Assembly: GCA_914767715.1 (NCBI GenBank)
Contig: OU612066.1
Location: 37,734,283 to 37,794,282 of the forward strand
Source of the DNA: Membranipora membranacea
Taxonomy: Eukaryota; Bryozoa; Gymnolaemata; Cheilostomatida; Membraniporidae
Reading direction: 5' to 3'
Length of the DNA: 60,000 nt
The notes beneath the pieces are model-generated. The model made no database searches. It saw nothing but the letters and a program-made list of their open reading frames with translations, and was not told the DNA's origin. This document shows positions 22,711 to 34,319 of this stretch, piece by piece (position 1 is the stretch's first letter; the number at the start of each line of letters is the position of its first letter). The translations under genes and the position numbers were made by a program.

Positions 22711-23088
22711 ATGTCTGGACGAGGAAAAGGAGGAAAAGCTAAGGGAAAGAGCAAAACTCGCTCATCAAGAGCCGGACTTCAGTTCCCAGTTGGACGTATC
22801 CACCGTCTGCTGAGGAAGGGAAACTATGCCGAGAGAGTAGGAGCTGGAGCACCTGTTTACTTGGCTGCTGTCATGGAGTACCTCGCTGCTGAGGTTCTTG
22901 AGTTGGCTGGTAACGCCGCTCGTGACAACAAGAAGACCAGGATCATCCCCAGACATCTCCAGCTGGCCATCAGAAATGACGAGGAGCTGAACAGATTGCT
23001 CAATGGTGTCACCATTGCACAGGGAGGTGTACTGCCTAACATCCAGGCGGTTCTCCTGCCAAGCAAGACCAAAAAGACTGCTGCATAA
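22711..23088 (+). CDS. H2A: Histone H2A (125 aa), intact copy
   Basis: This is a complete, intronless canonical H2A. It begins [20 protein letters not shown] and contains the [20 protein letters not shown] fold start, the acidic patch in NDEELNRLL and a short C-tail ending KTKKTAA. There is no SQ(E/D)Y motif, so it is not H2A.X, and no H2A.Z-type features are present. It is the only H2A in the window that can be fully translated. Confidence 0.99.
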   Translation: MSGRGKGGKAKGKSKTRSSRAGLQFPVGRIHRLLRKGNYAERVGAGAPVYLAAVMEYLAAEVLELAGNAARDNKKTRIIPRHLQLAIRNDEELNRLLNGVTIAQGGVLPNIQAVLLPSKTKKTAA

Positions 23089-23113
23089 GATCACTGTAAC
23101 ATCACAACCCAAC

Positions 23114-23154
23114 GGCCCTTTTCAGGGCCACCATCTCTTTCCAAAGAGTTGTTC
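23114..23154 (+). promoter_or_regulatory. Histone H2A 3' processing signal
   Basis: The stem-loop is at 23114-23129 and the downstream element ends CCAAAGAGTTGTTC at 23154, where similarity to the left cassette also ends. Confidence 0.95.
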
Positions 23155-23739
23155 ATTTACCTCGCAGTCATTATTTATTGATTGTATTGCTATCACAGTT
23201 AAGTTTGCTGGTTCCTATACTCTGCTAAAAATAATTAAGTCGCCTTGCATGCAAAGAACGGTATAAAATCTAGTATTACTAATATAAATGCACATGTCTC
23301 AAAAAGCAGTCTTTTCCCGGACCCGACCAGCCGACCTGTGTATATTTGCATTACACGATTCTTTAAATGAGTAATAACTAGGGAGTGGAGATCATTGACT
23401 TAAAGGGCAACCAAGGTTTCGCAGCAATGCATTAATGGGTAGCAAATAATGTGCTGGGCAGCATCAGCTTTGTGCATTACGCGATGCAAAACTCTAAGTA
23501 GTTGCTGACTCTAAGCTGGGTAACACTTCAGTTTAGGGGAGGTTCCAAGACTTTGCTGTAATAATTATAGAGCACAGGCTAAATAATAACAGGAACAGGA
23601 AACTGCTATGTGGTATTCTCTTTTAGTTGAGTTTGAGTACCTGATGGAAGAAATGTTTCACAGGAATTCTGGCTGAATAATCATCCGAATTATATTTTGT
23701 TTTCTTCCCCATGCAGAAGGAGCAATCTGCTATTAATCA
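23155..23739. other. Non-coding stretch between H2A and a LINE
   Basis: No gene or clear repeat was recognised. Confidence 0.4.
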
Positions 23740-25068
23740 ATGGCCATCAATGAGAAGTTGTTTGAAACCTTGGTTGCCCTTTAATTGCCTCAGCTATCCA
23801 TTCTGGTCAATGAATGCTATCAAAAATCAATCTTCCCTGACTGCTTTATATCTGCCCTTGTCACACCAATTCATAAAAAGGGTAAAAAATTTGACCCGTC
23901 AAATTATCGACCAATATCCTCGCTTCCAATTCTGTCAAAGATATTTGAACTTGACATGAAAAATCAGCTGATGTCTTACATAGAGAAACACAACCTATTT
24001 TCAGACCAAAAATATGCTGATGATACAACATTTTATAAGCCTATCGTTGATCCATCCACTGAGAACATATCTGATGCAATACTGTTAGCAAACACCTGGT
24101 CTGAGCAAAACAGCATGATTCTGAATTCCAGCAAAACAGTGATACTGAATGTAGCTTTTACAAACAAACCTGCTATGCACCTTGGTATCACCTATGGAGA
24201 TGATAATCTCTATCTCTCCCTCTGAGCATACCAAGTTTTTAGGCGTATTCATAGACAACAAACTAACTTTCAGTAATCATGTTGACTATATTATATCTAA
24301 ATGCTCTCAACGATTACACTTGATGAGACTGCTGAAACGCATGGGCATGGATAGTGATGGCCTGAGGACCTTCTATATAGCTAACATAAAGTCTATAATC
24401 TCCTACGTCTGCCCTGCATGGTATAATCTACTATTAGACACCGATAAGACACGACTCGAGAGGATCCAGCGCTCTGCTACTCGGATTGTGCTGCCATTCT
24501 CTGACAACTACGAGCAGAGGCTGGACCATCTAGCACTGCCACCCATCACAACATTCCTCACACCACTTGCAGTGAACATTTCACTAGAATAGCTGACGAC
24601 GATAATCACCCCTTGAACTCCGTATAAAATTAAATACAAACAGAACATCTGCTTCTCGCTTCTCGGCCTATTGGCTAAGATCAAAGTGTCACTGCCAATG
24701 GCCGATTAGTGCCAGCTCAGTTTTGTCAGCTCGCTGCACACCCACGTTCAGGAGGTCTTCTATGGCTTCACCTCTAGGATGCATTCTAGTTTTCTAAGAT
24801 GTATCACATTCTCAGTATGAGGATTAGGGCACCTTGCGTCCCTCTTAGGATTAGGGGCAGCCCAATCTTCTGTTTCTTCGCAAACAGCAACAGAACATCT
24901 GCTCGTAGAGCAAAAATAGATAAATATAGGCCATCCAAGTGTAGAACAACCAAAAGACAAAATACCTTTTTTGAATTTTATATGCGATTTTTTAACTAAT
25001 GCAGCTCAGACTCCTTTTATTTTTCCATGTATGTGCCGTACATTCAATGCTATCAACCTATCACAGGA
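23740..25068 (+). mobile_element. LINE copy, internally deleted and interrupted
   Basis: Reverse-transcriptase pieces appear in order: TPIHKKGKKFDPSNYRPISS (finger/palm), then directly YADDTTFY (active site), so about 100 residues between them are missing. Next, after a frame change at about 24200, comes HTKFLGVFIDNKLTFSNHV, and then the C-terminal block ending TKRQNTFFEFYMRFFN near 24999. The coding sequence is interrupted at 24654-24888 by a separate retro-insertion, and the frame resumes after it. Clade assignment (CR1/L2/Jockey-like) is tentative. Confidence 0.85.
24639..24903 (+). mobile_element. Retro-insertion headed by the U2 snRNA 5' end (SINE-like), with its target duplications
   Basis: The insert is 24654-24888 (235 bp), flanked by the perfect 15-bp direct repeat AACAGAACATCTGCT (24639-24653 and 24889-24903). 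Removing one repeat and the insert restores continuity of the host LINE coding frame (the repeat encodes N-R-T-S-A). The insert starts with sequence matching the first about 33 bases of metazoan U2 snRNA, TCGCTTCTCGGCC then ATTGGCTAAGATCA and AGTGT, with one substitution and one inserted A. The rest matches nothing I recognise and has no poly-A tail. Either it belongs to an snRNA-headed SINE family or it is a single chimeric retrocopy made by template switching. Confidence 0.85.
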
Positions 25069-26237
25069 TGGATATTCAAATTTAGACAATAAACAAACTT
25101 CAAAAACGATTCGGATTTCGTCAGAATCATTCAACCGAGCAAATGTTGCTATCTGTGCTGCAACAATGGAAAATTAAACTTGACCAATCCACTCCATGTT
25201 ACATTGGAGCCTTATCCCTAGATGTCCCAAAAGCATTCGATGCACTCAATCACAAACTTCTTCTATACATATTGGATAAAAAACAATTCTCCAGTTCTGC
25301 AACAGCACTACTTCGATCATATCTTCAAAACTGATCCCAAGTTATGAAAGCGGGATTGTCACGATCTAATTCACAAGCAATCACCTGTGGTGTACCTCAA
25401 GGCTCCATTCTGGGTCCTATCCTCTTTAACTTAGCCATCAATGGAGAGCTAGCAACGCAATGCGTGGGCCTTGAGTGTTAATATACGCCACTGACGGCAA
25501 CCGAAGCAAACAAAGTAGTATACATACTTTCAAAACTGAATAAATACATGAACGTTGAGGACTCCTTAAGGACTTACAAAATTCTCGTCAGACCTATCCT
25601 AGAATACTGCTCATCTATCTACCTAGAAGGCACTCAAAAACATCCGACACAATTGAAAAAGTTCAGAATAAAGCAATTAGAATCATAATATCTGCACCCA
25701 AAAAGTTTTCTGTCACAACTGGTAGATCACTCTTAAACTTACCCACCCTAAAAAGTAGAAGACATTACCTATTTCACAAATTTATTCATAAGAAAATATT
25801 TAAAAATAAAGCATCAAAGCATATTCTTTGCCTGGTGCAAAAGTCCAATAATCACCAACGCTCCCTTAGAAGTAAATGTTCAATAATAAAGCCCTCCTCT
25901 AGGACACGTTTTGGCAAAACAGCTCTCTTAAATCTGCTGCACAATTTCAGACTGAATTGCAAAACGGCTGACAGCCTACTATCTTTTAACTAATACTTTT
26001 GATAATAATCGTGACAAGTACAATAATTTTGTATATGTATCATTTTTCTTTTTCTATAAAACCATATTAACTTACTATATTACTTTCCCATTTCTAGAAC
26101 ATTGTCATTTATTTGTGTATAACCCCTTTTTTTTTATTTAGCTGTGTGTAGAGGTCAACAAGTTACTTTTAAACTACTCTGTTATCTGTAAACTTTCTAG
26201 AAAACCTCTTTAAACAAATAAACATAATCAATCAAAA
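25069..26237 (+). mobile_element. Second LINE copy, 5'-truncated, deleted and frameshifted
   Basis: Blocks in order: FGFRQNHSTE (about 25106), LSLDVPKAFDALNHKLL, GVPQGSILGPILFNLAING (about 25388), a deletion removing the YADD region, RPILEYCSSIY (about 25591), then an N-K-A-I-R type C-terminus with QRSLRSKC. Several stops and frame changes occur. The 3' end carries AATAAACATAATCAATCAA, similar to the (AATC)n tail of the LINE fragment at 21352. It is a dead copy. Confidence 0.85.
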
Positions 26238-26596
26238 TGAATGCTTATTGCCCTCACCGAGGCTTTGGAGGATGCCCCTATCAGAATAAAATATTTCAGT
26301 CGTAGTACGGTGTTCACATAATTTTACGTCTCATCAAGTCAGAGGCAAATTTTAAGCTAGAAATTCTTGAACCATGTGGATTGAGAAACCTCATGTATTT
26401 CTCGGTATAGTAGTTATCGTCTGTCTGTTCAGATCTTCGTACACCACTTTTAGCTTTGACTTTTTCAAATTCAAATAAAATAGCTTTGTCATTCATCATA
26501 TTCAAATCAAATAAGTTGTTGCACTAAATATTGCAGTAATAATGTATACCAGAAAATTTGTATATCAAATGATCAGTATTCATGGAAGACTACCAA
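26238..26596. other. Non-coding stretch before the H4 fragment
   Basis: No gene or repeat was recognised. Confidence 0.4.
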
Positions 26597-26637
26597 GAAC
26601 AACTCTCTGGTAGGATATGGTGGCCCTGAAAAGGGCC
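26597..26637 (-). promoter_or_regulatory. 3' processing signal of the truncated H4
   Basis: The stem-loop (26637-26622 on the minus strand) is perfect. The downstream element has one change (CCAGAGAGTTGTTC instead of CCAAAGAGTTGTTC). Confidence 0.9.
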
Positions 26638-26662
26638 GTTGGGTTTGATGTGAATCTGGTGC

Positions 26663-26929
<267 letters not shown>

Positions 26930-28041
26930 AGATGCCTATGCCAATCCCAGCAATAAAAACAAAATGAGTCCAAGTCAGTAAAGGGAAATTTCAACGGGAC
27001 AATCCTAGACAATTAAGTCATATCATATCTCGGACTGCCTCTGCTATGACCTGCCAAAGAAGTAGATTTTAGCATTCGAACCTCTGTTTATCATAAACAA
27101 AAAATGGAAAAAAGTCAAATCTCTGTAGGACTATTTAACACATTTAAAGTGCGTAATAGGTGGCATAAAAAACTATATCTTTCCAATCTCATGCTCCGTT
27201 ATATTTAATAGTATTGTACATTTGATACATTTGATAGCAGGTGTTTTAGTTAGTTTTTCAATGTGTAAATCTATTATATATATTATTATATTATATAGCA
27301 TGATGCCCCATACCAAGTTTGTAACACAAGTATAGATAGAAAACAAAAATGGAGATAAACAGCACCCCTGGGGAGTTCCAGTGTTTGTGTTCTATAAGTT
27401 GATTTGTGAGCACAAATGCTTTTAATGGTGATTTTGAAAGTATGGTAGGGGAGGCAATCCTTCAGAGGGTGAGGTAACATCAGCCTCCAAACATTTCCAG
27501 GTATATAAATAGTAGATGAAGGTCCCAAATGAGCTGAGCATCCCTGCCTCCCCTAGAACTACGGGCCTAGCTTATGTACAGAGGGCAGCCCTGACTCAGA
27601 GCCCCCAGAGATTCCGTTATCACAACAACATAACAACAAAAGTATCACAGTGAGCTTTGTATCATGAGAAAAATGAGATCAAAATAAAAAAATAATATTG
27701 GTGTTTTACTGCTATCCATCTTACTCGCAGCATATGTCAGTTCACATAACTCCAGAGGTTTGATTGGTCAATGGTCATTCAATATCAGTGTAATGATAAA
27801 AGTTTGGTGACAGCTTAATTTGTGATCAAAACGTTTCACGCTCTTATCACCAATACAAGGCAGTACATAGTGCCAGTTTGTGGTTTAACCAGGGGAATCC
27901 ATCAAACAAGCACAAACAAAAATTTCATCGTCTAGAACTGGCGGTAGCCTCGAACTAAATTTGAGCAATGCTTAAAGGTGAACAGTACAGTGACATGATC
28001 TCTGTTGAAGAATGTTTTAGAAACAGCCATAGATAACATTG
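26930..28041. other. Intergenic region between the H4 fragment and the sulfotransferase gene
   Basis: No exon was recognised. It holds the 3' flank of the minus-strand sulfotransferase gene from about 27900 on. Confidence 0.4.
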
Positions 28042-31000
28042 CTAAGTACCAATATCATATAGCCATCTCTCATCACCGAGTAACACACTGAGCCTTTTGT
28101 TGAAGGGACGGTAAAGATCGTTTAACATCTTCACAGTTTCAGGTAAGACAGGGCTCTTTGTGCCTGTGTTTCTCTGTTTCTGAGAGGAAAGTACCACCTC
28201 TTCGTCGGTCAGTTTGAGCTTCCGGTCAAAAAATTCCATAAACTTAGTAGCCGACTTCAACTGTAAAAGAAACTATCGGATTAACAAACACGAATGGACC
28301 CTAATGTGAATTGTTGTTGATCTAAACATCCTTTTTCTGTATATTAACAGGCAATTATCATTAATAACAGAATAATCTATGGGTTATCTAGTTGGTTCCC
28401 TGATGTTCATGTATCTAGTTAGTGAACCCTGTGCTGACTACACTGACTAAGAATACTTCAGCATGTATAAAGACATTATAATGACTAATGTGAAATCATT
28501 AGACTTGTGCGCTCAACAAGTGTGGGCTCACAACTCCAAAATATTATTTGAGTTATACCATTTTGCACGGTGAGATCAATGAACTAAACCCCCTTTAGTT
28601 CATTGGTGAGATACCACTACAATATTAAGATAGAATGAACACCAGTGTATTCTGGTATCCCATGATTAGTTTTATTTTATTCCATATCAACCAAATTTAA
28701 TGTCTGTCTGTGCCACTAACCTGATCTGAGGAGTACTCCTCCAGTTGGTTTATATAAATCATATCTCTTGGTATAATCTTAAACATCTCTGTTAGGTAAA
28801 CTACATAGAAACCATGCTGCACCACTGACTGAAAACAGATGGAAAAACGATAAATATGTTTCTGAGGTGTCTAACCAGTGTCTGTGCTCTATCCTTGCCT
28901 TAGAGATACAACTTGTAATGCACTTGGTGTAGATCTTACTTAACTAAATAATACCTGTGTATAACATTAGTATGGTAAGAGACACTGTCACGAATTCTTT
29001 TTTGGAAAAAAAAAAGTTTTTTAAACATGAGAACAAATATTTGCTCATTTGTTTATGGCAAACAAGCAGCCAATGAGTTAGTGATGGCAAGTTGTCAAAT
29101 TTTGGCGAAGCAGAACGAGACCGAGACAGCAACAAAATTCGAGACAAGACCGATAAATTTGAAAACTGCCACTTTATTGGCATCGGTCGCAGTTTTTTGA
29201 TTTTTTGGTTTCAAAAACCCAAAAAGGTAGAAGAAAACCGTGAAAAAAACAGTGTTTATGATGAACACGTCTCGACACTTATCAAGAGTGTCTGGCTCGA
29301 CGAGACGAGACAGTGTCTCGATGGGGCAAGTCTCACGAGACCGGGACCGAGACTTTGCCATCACTATAATGAGTATATGTATATATATATATATATATAT
29401 ACCCTTAACTTGTGTTATTATCATCATATTTTCAGTTACTAGCACATTTATAATATATATATATATATCCTATATTATAAATTAAGCTTTTACTATTTCG
29501 AGGTATAATCCTTCACATGACATCACAGAGTAAAGATATATCCTTATTACCCTGTGATGTCAAGTTTGTTAACTGTGAATATCTAATTCCAGATCGGCAA
29601 AATGTGACACTTACATAACACTTACATAACACGACTCACACTAGTCAATACACAGATAATTATATTATTTTAGTCTTCACACAGTTCCATGCTAAATGCA
29701 GTGCAACTGGTTAACTTAGTCTATATGGGAGACTGATGTTTGCTTATTGGGTTCAATACACAATTTTAATATCATGCTGTCTCAGTTTTTGGTTCTACCC
29801 AGAACCGATTGCCTGCACAATGGCCCAAACATTGTCTTCATACACCAATTTTGTTTTGAGACCCGAATAGGGCTTTGAATTTGGATGCCATTCACACTTT
29901 CGGACCGATATATGTATTTGTTATATATTATATTATATTATATTATATTATATATGTATTTGTTATATATTCATTATTCATATAGTATACATACGTCAAG
30001 ATTTCCGTCATTAGAGCCAAACATATAAGTACAGGCCAGCTCTCCATTTTTCTCTAAACATTTCTTCGCCTTGTTGACGATGGTGACTACTATATTATGT
30101 ACAAACTCAGCATTAAAAGCCCCTTTGGAGACTTTAGTATGTATCCACCTCTGGTTGTGAGCGTGAAATAGGTAAGATATCAATCTACAAAACATTAAAA
30201 TCTATTAATTATTGAGATCACTTTATAACTGTTTGATTATATATAATCATTCGCAATACCGTTACACAAACATGAAAATATTTTCAACAGAAAATAAGTT
30301 GCAATTTCAACTTCAACTTCATTGGTGTCCGCACTTTCTTTTCTTTTTCAAGTTATTTTAGAGTATTTGGACGTAATATTTGCATCCCTTCGGCTGCTTA
30401 AAGTATATGCACGAAGGATCTTATTACCCCTCTAAAAGAAATCACCACTTCAAACGGAATAATGCTGTGGAAAATCATGGTCTTGGATCGGTTCCTACCA
30501 ACTTCACTTCCACACTGTATTCTTTCCAGCAAACCAACACGCTATGTTGTCTTTTGGTTATCTATTTGGAGCTCTCAAATATGATGCTAGGGCCATGGCC
30601 CTCATCTCCTTCTTGTTGTCAGGGGATACATTACGAGAACCCACTTCTATTATTAGCTGATCACTATTTTTTCCATCAGCCAAAATCAACGTGATGTCGG
30701 TGCTAGGTCAGGCAGCGTAGAGAAACTTTTGTCAGGGTATTCGGGAGTTTGTACTTGAACAATATCTGGAAAAATCTCCCATAAAAGTAAGCCTCAAGGC
30801 TTCACACAAGGGGCTCTGAGCCTCTGATGCCGGACATGACTGACTATATTAATAAATTACACATTTGAGGGATTAAGAGAAGGTTGTCGAATCAGATGAT
30901 GATTAAAACCTTAAAACCAACCTGTCAGTGGGGTTTCTTAGTGTTACGATATATTTAGTCCTCTCAGGGTCGCCCAGATAGGCTAGATAATGCATAGTGG

Positions 31001-34000
31001 TGACGATTTCTATGTGAGTATCATTCTTAGATTTAACTCCTGAGAACATTATTTCGCCAGGGCCATAGTTCATGTAATCGGTCTGTCTATCCATGAGCTT
31101 AGCTCGCGCTCGGAAGTAATCCATCGGACATTTTATCCTTGCAGGTATTTTATCACCCTGTGCAGTAAAAATTAAAAGAATCATGATCTCCATTGATGAC
31201 TGTCATCTGCAAGGCATGGTTGTTGTTAGACCCGGACTGGGATGTATTATTGTAGGCCATATTTAGTAATTCTTTTGGATATAAACCAGTCTGTCAGATC
31301 CCTACTGAAAGATTCCTGGAAGAATGCAAAACCGGAAATAGACTGCGGGAATGCCTGAAAGCTGTTGGGTCTTAACTCTAATCCATTGCTCATCACTCCT
31401 ATTCGCCATTTAAGAAATTAGCCCTTAGCACGAGCTATCAGGTATGAACAACATTAAAATATAAATGAGATGTCTTTACATGTTTATGATTTACAAACAC
31501 AGAAAATTCACATTTTGAATTCACGAGTTGTCCACTCCTGCAAACATGTAAACGCGAAATGTTCAGTGATCTCTCGGATATACAAGTATGTACCTGTTAT
31601 CGTTAGCCTACCTTTACTGCCACAGTAAGATCATCACTGTGATACTGAAACCATTTGATGACATCAGTAGTGCCACATTTTCTTATACCGATAAGGTGAT
31701 AGTTTGGTAGACATTGAACAGCAGCTTGTTTGCTGCAATGGAGACAGAAAATAAACATCATATGACATCAGATTTATAGTGTAACCAAGGACCTTGACCT
31801 TGGTGTGACCTCACAAGATGGCAATGTTGTGCTTGTTGCACATTTCGGAGAAAACTGCTGATGAATAGTTAGTAATTAGGTAGGTAACTAAGTAGATAAG
31901 TAGGCAGGTGGGCAGGCGAGTGGGCGGGCGAGCGGGCGGGCAGGAAGGTAAGTCAGCGCCACAAGCACATTAATTTGTAATGGAACTTTGGTCTGAGCAG
32001 CAGGTTTCATAGGGTATGAGAAGCTGATAATTTTTTTGTATATGGAACTGTTTTCCACCTCAATTTTTTGCTCTGGATTAATCTCTATGATGACACAACT
32101 CGTTTCATCCAATTTTGAGGAAAATACATGTGTCCAAAGTTTCAAATGGTAGACATAATATTCGCAAAATGTATGTTTATGACGCCATGTCCCCCTATGC
32201 ATGGGTCGCGAGTGTGCGTCAGCGAGGCCTTACATTGATTAGTCATTATAGAGCAGCAGTTGTTACCGAGTTGGCATTTAGGAGTCATGAGGCACACATA
32301 CTGTTTTTTTCATAGGCAATGGCAAAGTGACATGGGGCGAAAGACCGCTGGGCTATAGAAACTAGTGAACCACCCCAAACTATGCACCCATTGAGGTAAT
32401 TGAGCTGAGTGGCAAGAGGGGCCAGGACAATGGCTGATTCAGTTTTTGACATGAACATTCCATAGACTGACTTGACATATGATTTTTCTCCCTTGACCCA
32501 ATAAAATTGTGACTTGACCTGACTCAACTAGACGATTGAACAGGATTCATGGCTTGACTTAACTTAAGGTGATCTTTTTTCATATTTGCTTCCGGCCCAA
32601 AACAAATATAATTATATTATAATATCAAAGCGTTATATATTGCGAGGACCCGAGGGTACTATGATTACAGTTTAAATCTATCAAAGATATTATCCCTATT
32701 TATTAAAGCAAGCCTTGAGTATTGACGTTGCTAATTTCATTTCAGGGAAAGCTGGGCAGAGATGTAATGAGAGACGCCTTTATAAGTACTCAATAAATAT
32801 AAACAGTGCTAAAGAAGTATTTGTCTCCATCTTATCTTACATCTTATCTCCACCTTATTCAACAGACTCCAGTTTTATCCTCTAGAAAAGAACTTTCAGG
32901 CTAAATAGGAAATTCACAACTTCCAAGCTCCAATATTTTTGACTTCAACACAATATATGTCTACAGAATTAAATCTTTACATTGTCAGTCCTCGCATTTT
33001 ACTTTTGCTCTATATTTTGCTATAGAATATCTCATGGTCTATACCCAAGCTATATCATCGGCAATTTTTAAAGCGTTGAAAATCGTTTTTTATTCTGTGA
33101 TGATCATGTTCATTACTCACAACATGTTCATTACTCTACAACTCGAACGTGGTGTCTGTGCTCCTCTATGGATGTGAAACATGGCGAATGACGAAAGTGG
33201 ATATGGACAAACTGGAGGTATTTCACTTGAACTGCTGCCGTCGGATATTGAAAATATATTGGTGGTCCAAAACTTCCAACTTGGACGTATGTGAACGCAG
33301 CAAGCAGAAACCAGTCTCTCAGCTCATAGAAGTTAGAAGATGGAAGTACTTAGGACACAGCCTAAGGAGGAAGGAATCTCTCCCTCACACCAGTCTCGGG
33401 TGGGCCCCTGAGGGCACCCGAAGGAGAGGGCGACCCAATCAGACTTGGCGAAGAACGGCGCTCAAACAGATGAAGGTACACAACATCAAGTCGTGGGCGG
33501 AGGCTGGCGAGATGGCGAGAGATCGGGAAAGATGGAAAGGAAAGGAGAAGGCGATTCTGGCGCAATATTCCACTAGGAGTTCTGCAACATAAGTCAAGTT
33601 AAGTCATGTTCATTGGGGGCTTAAAATTAGCTGAGGCAGGACTAGTAGACAATTTATTTTGTACTGTCTGTCAACACAACTGAATTTTAATGTACTCCTA
33701 TTTATGATCGGTCACATTTTGAGCAAGGTTAGTGCGAGAATCGAGCATTATCTGATTTATTATGTATTATGACCATAAACACATAAATACTATAATATTT
33801 ATATATTCATGATACAGACATACAGAGAGACATACTTGCGTTGCTATAGCAGGTCACTAGGAGACTTGATTCAGAACGATGTTGCCTATCCCTATAACTA
33901 ATCCTAGGTCCTAGGTCTACTCACTTTTTATAGCATAGAGCCTTGTATCCAGGCAGGTACTCAGGCTTTTCACAGCCTTTCAGCGAGACGAATACCACTT

Positions 34001-34319
34001 TGAGCCCAGACTGGGACTCCTCCTCCCCGTCCCCTGCTCCTCTTGTCCGATTCCGCCATGGCTTCTCCTTCAACTTCCAATTTGTCCAGTTTTTGTTATT
34101 AGTCTTTTCTGAAAAACTGTTCTCTTTTTGCTTATGTATTGGCCTTTTTTCTGTTTCCAGTTCTTGCTGTTGCTTCTTCCATTTGCCATGTGTTTTCCAT
34201 TGCTTGCTTGCATTGGCTCCTACTTTAGTATATTGGTATACAGTAGAATAGTAGTAGAGCATGAATGTGAATGCTGCTATCGTACCCAAACATTTCAGTA
34301 TGTATGATAATCTGTACAT
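28042..34319 (-). CDS. CHST15: Carbohydrate sulfotransferase, CHST15-like (6 exons, 422 aa)
   Basis: This is a Golgi type II membrane enzyme that transfers sulfate from PAPS to glycosaminoglycan chains. Minus-strand exons, all GT-AG and in phase: 34319-33925, 31732-31612, 31157-30922, 30184-29995, 28828-28721 and 28260-28042. The N-terminus has a short cytosolic end and a membrane anchor (ILKCLGTIAAFTFMLYYYS, residues about 8-26), followed by a basic, low-complexity stem. The PAPS 5'-phosphosulfate site is IGIRKCGTTD (about 146-155) and the 3'-phosphate site is VTLRNPTDR (about 243-251). The C-terminal part has RDMIYINQLEEYSSD and LYRPFNKRLSVLLGDERWLY, which suits the CHST15 (GalNAc4S-6ST) branch. 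A heparan sulfotransferase relative is the alternative. It is shorter than human CHST15 (561 aa). Introns contain MITE and LINE insertions. Confidence 0.85.
28579..28612. repeat. Palindrome TCAATGAACTAAA/TTTAGTTCATTG in CHST15-like intron
   Basis: Two 12-13 base arms around a C-rich centre. The same palindrome core occurs at about 7690-7717 and 36548-36567. Confidence 0.7.
29079..29366. mobile_element. hAT-like MITE in the CHST15-like gene
   Basis: The 288-bp element starts TAGTGATGGCAAGT and ends with its inverted form, ACTTTGCCATCACTA. It is flanked by CAATGAGT (29071-29078) and TAATGAGT (29367-29374), an 8-bp target duplication with one difference. The interior is rich in GAGAC/GTCTC phrases. 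It lies in intron 4 and has no transposase frame. A related truncated copy ends at 17859. Confidence 0.88.
29377..29470. repeat. TA-rich microsatellites beside the MITE
   Basis: (TA)n runs lie at about 29377-29400 and 29450-29468. TTATA-type tandem repeats also occur at about 29920-29955 in the same intron. Confidence 0.8.
29518..29562. repeat. Imperfect palindrome related to the 48871 element
   Basis: TGACATCACAG...TAA and TTA...CTGTGATGTCA flank a central AGATATATCC. The sequence shares CATCACAGAGTAA and ATATCCTTA with the perfect palindrome at 48871-48898. Confidence 0.65.
31862..31952. repeat. AGGTAGG/GGGCGGGCGAGC simple repeat
   Basis: This is a purine-rich low-complexity tract, with TAGGTAGGTAA-type units grading into GGCGAGCGGGCGGGCAGG, inside intron 1 of the CHST15-like gene. 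Confidence 0.7.
33130..33620 (+). mobile_element. LINE C-terminal fragment in CHST15-like intron 1
   Basis: The open frame 33149-33592 encodes VLLYGCETWRMTK, then RRWKYLGHSLRR and GTRRRGRPNQTWRRT, the highly recognisable C-terminal signature of many animal non-LTR polymerases. It lies antisense to the host gene and is 5'-truncated. A short AAGTCAAGTTAAGTC repeat follows the stop and may be its tail. Confidence 0.88.

Noticed and set aside
24656-24689. A functional U2 snRNA gene
   Set aside because: Only the first about 33 bases match; branch-site region, Sm site and the rest of U2 are absent.
29977-29996. CRISPR-like or other prokaryotic repeat systems in the window
   Set aside because: The window is clearly eukaryotic; tandem repeats here are microsatellites without spacer structure.
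30380-30694. Plus-strand frame of 104 codons in the CHST15-like gene
   Set aside because: No recognisable domain, no supporting splice sites or homologous pattern; could at most be an old repeat.
33943-34251. Plus-strand frame of 102 codons opposite the first CHST15-like exon
   Set aside because: Antisense to a supported exon with a membrane anchor and stem region; composition is a reflection of that exon.
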